DNA of 11,639 nucleotides from Nitrospirota bacterium. GTDB lineage: Bacteria; Nitrospirota; Thermodesulfovibrionia; UBA6902. A program made the position numbers and the translations under genes. Shown one piece after another: positions 6,738-11,639 of this stretch (the stretch's first letter is position 1; every line of letters starts with the position of its first letter). A model generated the notes under the pieces. The model was not told where the DNA came from. It was given only the letters and a program-made list of their open reading frames with translations, and did no database searches. The DNA lies in the NCBI GenBank assembly GCA_024277515.1, contig JAJRVB010000292.1, positions 1-11,639 of the forward strand, given 5' to 3'.

Positions 6738-8288
6738 TTACTGCGGTATGTTGCCATGTTTTTTGGGAGGGTTTTTTTCAGCCTTTGTCATGGTCCTGTC
6801 GAGGGCCATGATCAACTTCCGGCGTGTCTCCTCAGGCAATATAACCTCATCTATAAAACCGAGACTTGCAGCAACGTAAGGATTAGCAAACTTCTCCTTG
6901 TATTCATTGATCTTTTCCTGCTTCAGTGTATCGGGATCATCCGCTTCAGCGACCTCTTTCCTGCAGAGTATGTTAACAGCCCCTTCAGGGCCCATAACGG
7001 CAATTTCAGATCCGGGATAGGCAAAGTTATAATCACTGCCGATATTTTTACTTGACATAACGATGTATGCCCCGCCGTAGGCCTTGCGGGTAATAACGCA
7101 GATCTTGGGTACGGTCGCTTCACAATATGCGTAGAGCAATTTTGCCCCGTCACGGATTATCCCATTCAGTTCCTGTTCCTTGCCGGGAAGGAACCCCGGC
7201 ACATCCTCAAAGGTGATAACGGGTATGTTGAACGCGTCACAAAATCGTATAAAGCGTCCGGCCTTGCGGGACGCGGCAGTATCAATGGATCCGGCCAGGA
7301 CCATGGGCTGGTTTGCAATGATGCCGATCGACTTGCCATTTAACCGTGCAAAGCCGACAACCATGTTTTTAGCGTACTGTTCCTGGACCTCAAAAAAGTA
7401 GTTTTCATCCACCACTATTTTTATCAGTTCCCGCACATCATAGGGGCTTCTGGGGTCATCCGGAATCAGGTCATTCAGTTTGGGATCTGTCCGGGATGGA
7501 TCATCCTGGCTGCCCGCGACCGGGCTTTCTTCAATGTTGTTTTGTGGTAAAAAGGTGAGCAGTTCCCTTATGAGCGCGATACATTCACTGTCATCATTGG
7601 TCATAAAGTGCGCGACCCCGCTGGTAGTATTATGGGTCGAGGCGCCGCCCAGATCTTCTTTAGTGACATCTTCATGAGTAACGGTCTTGATAACATCAGG
7701 ACCTGTCAGAAACATATGGCTTTTCTCCTTGACCATTACAATAAAGTCTGTCAGTGCCGGGGAATAAACCGCGCCGCCTGCACAGGGCCCCATAATCGCG
7801 GAAATCTGGGGGATGACCCCGGACGCCTTGGTGTTTCTGAGAAATATGCTGGAGAGTCCGGCCAGGCTCAGCACTCCTTCCTGAATACGCGCCCCCCCTG
7901 AATCATTTAAACTCACGAGCGGCGTGCCGAGTTTCATCGCAAGGTCCATGACTTTACAGATTTTTTTCCCGTTGGCCTCGGATGCCGAACCCCCAAAGAC
8001 CGTAAAATCATGGGCATAAGCATGGACTAGTCTGCCATGAATCAGTCCTGTGCCGGTGACAACGCCGTCGCCTGGAATATGTTTGTCAGCCATCCCAAAA
8101 TCCGTACAGCGGTGTGTCACATACATGTCCATCTCCTGAAATGTCCCTTCATCAAAGAGTAAATTAAGCCTTTCGCGGGCAGTCATCTTGCCTGTTTCGC
8201 GATGTTTTTTTACCCTTGCCTCACCGCCGCCGGCCATCGCAGCCTCATTTTTTTCCCGTAATATTCTGAACGAGTTTTTTTCACTCAC
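6738..8288 (-). CDS. Acyl-CoA carboxylase carboxyltransferase (PccB/AccD5-type beta subunit)
   Basis: Transfers the carboxyl group from carboxybiotin to an acyl-CoA. The 516-residue crotonase-fold protein has two half domains. The N-half contains KMTARERLNLLFDEGTF, the oxyanion segment SGGARIQEGV (130-139) and GPCAGGAVYSPALTDF (167-182). The C-half contains EDVPGFLPGKEQE (361-373), RKAYGGAYIVMSSK and YPGSEIAVMGPEGAVNI. At the position where actinobacterial PccB has the substrate-selecting Asp (GGAYDVM), this protein has Ile409. The start is the GTG at 8288, with GGAGG seven bases upstream. The ATG at 8303 would place this GGAGG inside the coding region and lacks a proper site. Methylmalonyl-CoA or glutaconyl-CoA decarboxylase alpha subunits are close relatives, but no sodium-pump beta subunit is encoded here, so a carboxylase is favoured. 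Acyl-CoA substrate is unassigned. Confidence 0.93.
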   Translation of the reverse strand: MSEKNSFRILREKNEAAMAGGGEARVKKHRETGKMTARERLNLLFDEGTFQEMDMYVTHRCTDFGMADKHIPGDGVVTGTGLIHGRLVHAYAHDFTVFGGSASEANGKKICKVMDLAMKLGTPLVSLNDSGGARIQEGVLSLAGLSSIFLRNTKASGVIPQISAIMGPCAGGAVYSPALTDFIVMVKEKSHMFLTGPDVIKTVTHEDVTKEDLGGASTHNTTSGVAHFMTNDDSECIALIRELLTFLPQNNIEESPVAGSQDDPSRTDPKLNDLIPDDPRSPYDVRELIKIVVDENYFFEVQEQYAKNMVVGFARLNGKSIGIIANQPMVLAGSIDTAASRKAGRFIRFCDAFNIPVITFEDVPGFLPGKEQELNGIIRDGAKLLYAYCEATVPKICVITRKAYGGAYIVMSSKNIGSDYNFAYPGSEIAVMGPEGAVNILCRKEVAEADDPDTLKQEKINEYKEKFANPYVAASLGFIDEVILPEETRRKLIMALDRTMTKAEKNPPKKHGNIPQ

Positions 8289-8295
8289 TGGTACG

Positions 8296-8300
8296 CCTCC
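8296..8300 (-). promoter_or_regulatory. Shine-Dalgarno GGAGG deciding the carboxyltransferase GTG start
   Basis: GGAGG is seven bases before the GTG at 8288 and directly after the alternative ATG at 8303, which it therefore cannot serve. It supports the shorter 516-residue product. Confidence 0.75.
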
Positions 8301-8325
8301 CATCTCGTCTTGAAAATCCAGACGG

Positions 8326-9438
8326 TCATGAACTTCTTAAGATATCGCCTGTCTTATATATATTTGCCGCCAAAGGCCCACGCGCCTCTTTTATTTTCTC
8401 ATAAGAGTCCTGGAATTCGTTAAAGAGCCGGGCAAGATCTATTTCATATCCAAGTGTAGCTCCGGCTTCCTGCGCAAGATCCTGGAGCGTTTTTTTATCG
8501 TCTTCATTAAATGGTTCACGCGAAGTTTTATTGTTCACATTGAGTATCCCGATGGTTTCACCCTTCAGGCTCATGAGCGGTACACTGAGCAGGGAGTTAT
8601 TAAAATATTTCCGGTCATCTCCGGCCTTTTCCAGCCCCTCGGCCCTGCTTATGTCATCCACGAGCAGCGCCTGCCCCGTTATAAAACAGCGGCCTGAGAC
8701 ACTGCTCTCTCTAACTTCCTGCGTCTTGCCGGATATCTCAAACCTGTCCAGGCCGAATGCCGCATCAATACGCAGGACCCCCTCTTTAAAAATCATAAGA
8801 GAGCCCTTCTCAACACCAAGACAGTCCATGCATGACTCCAGAATAGTGTCAAGCACCTGACCAACTGAACTGAAGACCGTGCTGCGCGTAATCCTGTGCA
8901 TGGCAGCAATTTTTTTCTTCTCAGTCCGCAGCATCTCGATCAATGCCCTGTGCTGGGCGTTTTCGATCAGCTTACCGTCATAGGTCCTGATCCATTGGGC
9001 CAGTGTGTTACAGAATGCCAGCAGCATCTTCTGCCCTATGTCCTTGTTTTCACTGACTATAAGATCAAAGGATTCCTTGGATATGCTGAAGAGTTCGCAC
9101 TCCTCCTCTGCGATCACATCTGCCGAGCGTTCGTAATTGCCTAATAATGCCATTTCGCCAAAATGATAACCCGGATCAAAGGTCCCGAGGTCTTCGGTGA
9201 TTTCCATCGGCTTATATCCCAGGTAATCGAGGTTCATTGTGAGGACCTTTCTCACCCTGACCCTCCCTGATATCAGGAAATAGACCTTATTGCCTTCACT
9301 GCCGGTCCTGATGACAAGATCACCCTTATGAAATGACTCTTTCTCCAGATATTGCGATAGATAGGCAAGCTGTTCACTGTCCAGTCCTGAAAAAAAAGAC
9401 ATTTTTTTCAAAACTTCCATTTGTTTTGCCTCTATCAT
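8326..9438 (-). CDS. cNMP-binding plus GAF sensor protein, paralogue of the upstream ligase fusion
   Basis: A 370-residue protein. Residues 1-150 form a cNMP-binding domain with cassette YHFGEMALLGNYERSADV, in which Glu95 and Arg104 are kept. A connecting helix follows at about 155-185. A GAF domain lies at about 190-335, with FSSVGQVLDTILESCMDC and LMSLKGETIGILNVNNK. A 36-residue tail (from ARLFNEFQ to ILRSS) has no recognised domain. It aligns without obvious gaps over about 335 residues with the N-terminal part of the next upstream gene, down to the Shine-Dalgarno region, so it is a tandem duplicate without the biotin ligase. There is no HTH, kinase or cyclase output. I infer a regulatory partner, perhaps forming a heterodimer with the ligase fusion. 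The ATG at 9438 is preferred because it matches the paralogue start exactly. The in-frame TTG at 9498 would overlap the upstream gene. It lies 37 bases before the carboxyltransferase start. Confidence 0.88.
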   Translation of the reverse strand: MIEAKQMEVLKKMSFFSGLDSEQLAYLSQYLEKESFHKGDLVIRTGSEGNKVYFLISGRVRVRKVLTMNLDYLGYKPMEITEDLGTFDPGYHFGEMALLGNYERSADVIAEEECELFSISKESFDLIVSENKDIGQKMLLAFCNTLAQWIRTYDGKLIENAQHRALIEMLRTEKKKIAAMHRITRSTVFSSVGQVLDTILESCMDCLGVEKGSLMIFKEGVLRIDAAFGLDRFEISGKTQEVRESSVSGRCFITGQALLVDDISRAEGLEKAGDDRKYFNNSLLSVPLMSLKGETIGILNVNNKTSREPFNEDDKKTLQDLAQEAGATLGYEIDLARLFNEFQDSYEKIKEARGPLAANIYKTGDILRSS

Positions 9439-9460
9439 GGGTCTGACCTGAAATAAACAG

Positions 9461-11320
9461 TCATTCCGCAGAGAGATGGAATATCTCTGCGGAAGCAAGG
9501 GTTATCACTTTTTTATCCGGGAGTTCCAGCATGAGCATCCCCTGATCGTTCAGTCCTACTGCCGTACCATGCAATTCTCCCTTGTCAGTAACGGCCTTTA
9601 CACGGGAGTTAATTGTTTTGCTTTTCTGCATCCATTCGTCTATGATCGCCCTGCTGTTTACAAGGAAAATACTGTAATAGTTATCAAAAACTTTAAGCAG
9701 TTCCATGATGAGTTCCGCCCTGTTATATTTTTTTCCGGTTTCCAGACAGATGCTGGTCGATATGTCCTTTAACTCATCAGGGAATGTTTCCTGATTTACG
9801 TTTAGTCCGATACCCGTTGATAATCCGTAGAGAGTGCTCCCTGTGATGAGTGATTCCGAGAGTATGCCGCAGAGTTTTTTGTCCGAACAATAAATGTCAT
9901 TCGGCCACTTGGGCCAGACATCAAGGTCGGTAAGGTTTCTGACCGCCTTTACAACTGAAAGTGAGGCAACCAGGTTTATCAGTGGCATCCTGTCGGCAAA
10001 GTTCTGCATGTCAGGTGTAACCACGATGGTCATGTAGATATTTAGTCCCGGCGGGGAATACCATTCCCTTCCAAGTCTGCCTTTTCCGTGGCTCTGGGCA
10101 TTTGCGATCACCACCGTACCGTGAGAGTACCCCTTTCTGATCAGCTCTCCTGCCAGGTCGTTTGTGGAGCGGACAAAATCTTCATAAATGATTTTATACT
10201 CATTCCTCTTGCCGACAAAGTCCGCGAGGGGAGCAAGGTCTTCCGGCAGTGATTTTTTTTCGGAAGACATGACCCTGCTGCCGGAGAGCACCGTTGTTTT
10301 GACGTTCTTTTTCAGGCGGTCTATCTCGTATCCAAGGGTAGCGGCGGCCTCCCGCGCAAGGTCCTCCAGCATCTCTTTATCATCCTCATTAAATGGCCTG
10401 TGCGATGTCTTGTTGTTTACATTCAGCACACCGATCGTCTCACCCTTCAGGCTTATAAGCGGCACGCTCAGGAGTGAATCATTAAAGTACTTCTTTTCGC
10501 CGCCCGCCCTCTCAAGCCCGTCAGCCGCGCCTATATCATCCAGAAGTAGTGTTTTGCCGGTGATAAAACAACGGCCCGACACACTGCTCTCCGATACTGC
10601 CTGGACCTTGCCGGATATCTCGAACCTGTCCGGGCCGAATGCCGCATCTACCTGCAGGTAGCCGTCCTTGAAGATCATGAGCGAACCTTTCTCGACCCTG
10701 AGGCAGTCCATGCAGGCTTCCAGGATTGTGTCGAGTACCTGCCCGATAGTACCGAAGACCGTGCTGCGGGTGATCTTGTGCATGGCCTCTATCTTTTTCT
10801 TCTCGATCCGCAGCATCTCTATCAATGTCCTGTGCTGTGCGTTTTCGATCAGCTTGCCGTCGTATGTCCTGATCCATTGCGCCAGCGAGTTGCAGAATGC
10901 CAGCAGCATCTTCTGGCCTATGTCCGGCTTTTCATTGATGACCCGGTCAAAGGACTCTTTTGTTATGCTCAAAAGTTCGCACTCTTCATCTGCGATAACA
11001 TCCGCGGAACGCGTGTAATTTCCGAGCAGGGCCATCTCGCCGAAGTGATATCCCGGACCGAATGTGCCGAGCTCCTCGGTGATTTCTATCGGCTTATACC
11101 CCAGATAGTCGAGGTCCATTGTGAGGATTTTTCTCACCCTGACGTTGCCTGAAACAAGGAAATAGACTTTATTGCCTTCAGAGCCGGTCCTGATGATGAG
11201 CGTATCCTTACTGAATGACTCTTTCTCTATAAATTTGGACAGGTAGGAGAGCTGTCCCTCATCCAGCCCCGTAAAAAAGGTCATTTTCTTCAAAGCATTT
11301 ATCTGTTCCGGATCTGTCAT
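9461..11320 (-). CDS. cNMP-binding + GAF + biotin-protein ligase fusion
   Basis: A 619-residue three-part protein. Residues 1-150 are a cNMP-binding domain (HFGEMALLGNYTRSADV, Glu95 and Arg104). A helical linker follows, then a GAF domain at about 190-335 (LISLKGETIGVLNVNNK). A linker at about 336-372 leads into a complete BirA/LplA-fold ligase at about 375-619. The ligase has STNDLA (385-390), the biotinyl-AMP loop GKGRLGREWYSPPGLNIY (412-429), KWPNDIYCSDKKLCGILSE with the catalytic-type Lys482, STGIGLNVN, and the C-terminal SH3-like domain. It would activate biotin with ATP and attach it to the carrier protein three genes downstream. E. coli BirA's N-terminal HTH is absent and is replaced by two sensor domains, so direct biotin-operon repression is unlikely. 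Allosteric control of biotinylation by a nucleotide or other ligand is my inference. The start ATG has AGGG seven bases upstream, and a consensus promoter lies about 110 bases upstream. Confidence 0.92.
   Translation of the reverse strand: MTDPEQINALKKMTFFTGLDEGQLSYLSKFIEKESFSKDTLIIRTGSEGNKVYFLVSGNVRVRKILTMDLDYLGYKPIEITEELGTFGPGYHFGEMALLGNYTRSADVIADEECELLSITKESFDRVINEKPDIGQKMLLAFCNSLAQWIRTYDGKLIENAQHRTLIEMLRIEKKKIEAMHKITRSTVFGTIGQVLDTILEACMDCLRVEKGSLMIFKDGYLQVDAAFGPDRFEISGKVQAVSESSVSGRCFITGKTLLLDDIGAADGLERAGGEKKYFNDSLLSVPLISLKGETIGVLNVNNKTSHRPFNEDDKEMLEDLAREAAATLGYEIDRLKKNVKTTVLSGSRVMSSEKKSLPEDLAPLADFVGKRNEYKIIYEDFVRSTNDLAGELIRKGYSHGTVVIANAQSHGKGRLGREWYSPPGLNIYMTIVVTPDMQNFADRMPLINLVASLSVVKAVRNLTDLDVWPKWPNDIYCSDKKLCGILSESLITGSTLYGLSTGIGLNVNQETFPDELKDISTSICLETGKKYNRAELIMELLKVFDNYYSIFLVNSRAIIDEWMQKSKTINSRVKAVTDKGELHGTAVGLNDQGMLMLELPDKKVITLASAEIFHLSAE
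9466..9492 (-). other. Intercistronic hairpin at the end of the ligase-fusion gene
   Basis: CCGCAGAGA at 9466-9474 pairs perfectly with TCTCTGCGG at 9484-9492, with two more A-T pairs possible inside the loop beyond a G/A mismatch. It covers the last codons before the stop at 9463 and ends 28 bases before the paralogue's ATG. No U-tract follows, so termination is unlikely. It could set transcript stability or pausing between the ligase fusion and the downstream genes. Confidence 0.6.
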
Positions 11321-11430
11321 GACTCTACCCTGAAACGGTTCTGCTTAATTAAAAACTTGCGAAGACTACTTGTATTATGTATGTTTCGGGAATGTCTCTT
11401 TACTGCCAGAGAGCTGATTTTAATAAAAGA

Positions 11431-11458
11431 ATTATAACATTACAGATTTATTTGTCAA
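11431..11458 (-). promoter_or_regulatory. Consensus sigma-70 promoter of the carboxylase operon
   Basis: On the minus strand a perfect TTGACA (11458-11453) is separated by 16 bases from a perfect TATAAT (11436-11431). Transcription would start near 11424, giving a leader of about 100 bases before the ATG at 11320. A short hairpin (TCTCT at 11395-11399 pairing with AGAGA at 11408-11412) lies early in this leader. Spacing is one base below the optimum. Confidence 0.85.
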
Positions 11459-11477
11459 GAAAAATGTGCCGGTCATG

Positions 11478-11493
11478 GTAACTATTCAGTTAC
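11478..11493. promoter_or_regulatory. CRP/FNR-family-like palindrome upstream of the promoter
   Basis: GTAACTATTCAGTTAC is a perfect palindrome with 6-base arms and a 4-base centre. Its 16-base span equals a Crp-type core (GTAAC-N6-GTTAC). Its centre is about 61.5 bases upstream of the predicted transcription start, the classical class I activator position. The half-site is not the standard CRP (TGTGA) or FNR (TTGAT) one, so the regulator is unknown. Confidence 0.45.
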
Positions 11494-11539
11494 AGGTAAA
11501 AGTAGCAGGCAAGAAAAGATCAAATATTAAAAATAAAAA

Positions 11540-11592
11540 ATCAAAATTATGGAAGGGTTTTTATCATATAAATAAATCTCCTTAATTTTGAT
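11540..11592 (-). terminator. Possible AT-rich terminator of a gene upstream of the window
   Basis: ATCAAAATTA (11540-11549) pairs perfectly with TAATTTTGAT (11583-11592). After one mismatch, GGA/TCC extends the stem, with a loop of about 25 bases. On the minus strand it is followed by TTTTTATTTTT. The stem is weak because it is almost all A/T. It could also be an operator. Confidence 0.4.
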
Positions 11593-11639
11593 CTATGGTG
11601 TTTGATTTTTACATGTCCATGCCTGGATGATACCTGTAA

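Larger units (their letters stand above)
11321..11639. other. AT-rich intergenic region upstream of the carboxylase operon
   Basis: No convincing complete gene is seen in these 319 bases. They hold the promoter, the GTAACT palindrome and the AT-rich hairpin listed separately. On the minus strand a nine-codon open stretch ends with TAA at 11611-11609 (C-terminal residues YRYHPGMDM). It could be the tail of a gene lying beyond the window, which would fit the terminator-like hairpin just after it. It is too short to call. Confidence 0.6.

Noticed and set aside
9439..9498. Extended TTG start for the cNMP-GAF paralogue
   Set aside because: The extra 20 residues come from the hairpin and stop region of the upstream gene; the ATG at 9438 aligns exactly with the paralogue's start.
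10536..10877. Minus-strand 113-codon frame rich in Asp, Arg and Gln
   Set aside because: It is an alternate frame inside the cNMP-GAF-ligase gene; the low-complexity Asp/Arg/Gln composition is typical of an out-of-frame read.
11552..11572. Short leader peptide ORF (ATG ATA AAA ACC CTT CCA TAA, minus strand) with AAGGAG upstream
   Set aside because: Only six codons, located in the loop of the AT-rich hairpin and upstream of the promoter, so it is not in the operon's leader.
1..11639. CRISPR arrays, tRNA or rRNA genes, insertion sequences
   Set aside because: No regularly spaced repeats, cloverleaf-like segments, rRNA-like sequence, transposase genes or terminal inverted repeats were seen.

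Overview
The window reads as one long leftward (minus-strand) gene cluster from a bacterium. Base composition is moderate, genes are tightly packed, and genes and intergenic DNA differ clearly in AT content. Many cyclic-nucleotide-binding (cNMP) sensor proteins, a stand-alone acyl-CoA carboxylase set and a pyruvate kinase with the K+-independent signature would fit an anaerobic Gram-negative lineage such as Nitrospirota or a former deltaproteobacterium. That placement is an inference and was not tested.

Right part (11639 to 4686, read leftward). A 319-base AT-rich intergenic region holds a likely terminator for an upstream gene, a CRP-like palindrome and a consensus sigma-70 promoter. Next comes a three-domain fusion of cNMP sensor, GAF sensor and biotin-protein ligase (BirA catalytic part without HTH). 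It is followed by a close cNMP-GAF paralogue that lacks the ligase. Then come the three parts of a biotin-dependent acyl-CoA carboxylase: carboxyltransferase, biotin carboxylase and biotin carrier protein. Ligase, carrier and both catalytic subunits thus sit in one apparent operon, headed by small-molecule sensor domains.

Left part (4475 to 1). After a 210-base AT-rich gap with paired hairpins come a single-domain cNMP protein without HTH, a zeta-toxin-like P-loop kinase, and a 59-residue protein with a strong ribosome-binding site that ends inside the start of pyruvate kinase. The kinase and the small protein look like a toxin-antitoxin-type pair. Pyruvate kinase follows, then a protein with two cNMP domains fused to a GH15 (glucoamylase-like) domain that runs off the window.

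The recurring theme is five cNMP domains in four proteins, none with a recognisable DNA-binding domain, attached to or beside carbon-metabolism enzymes. The best candidates for something undescribed are the cNMP-GAF-biotin ligase fusion at the head of its carboxylase operon, the cNMP-cNMP-GH15 fusion, and the zeta-like kinase with its 59-residue partner.
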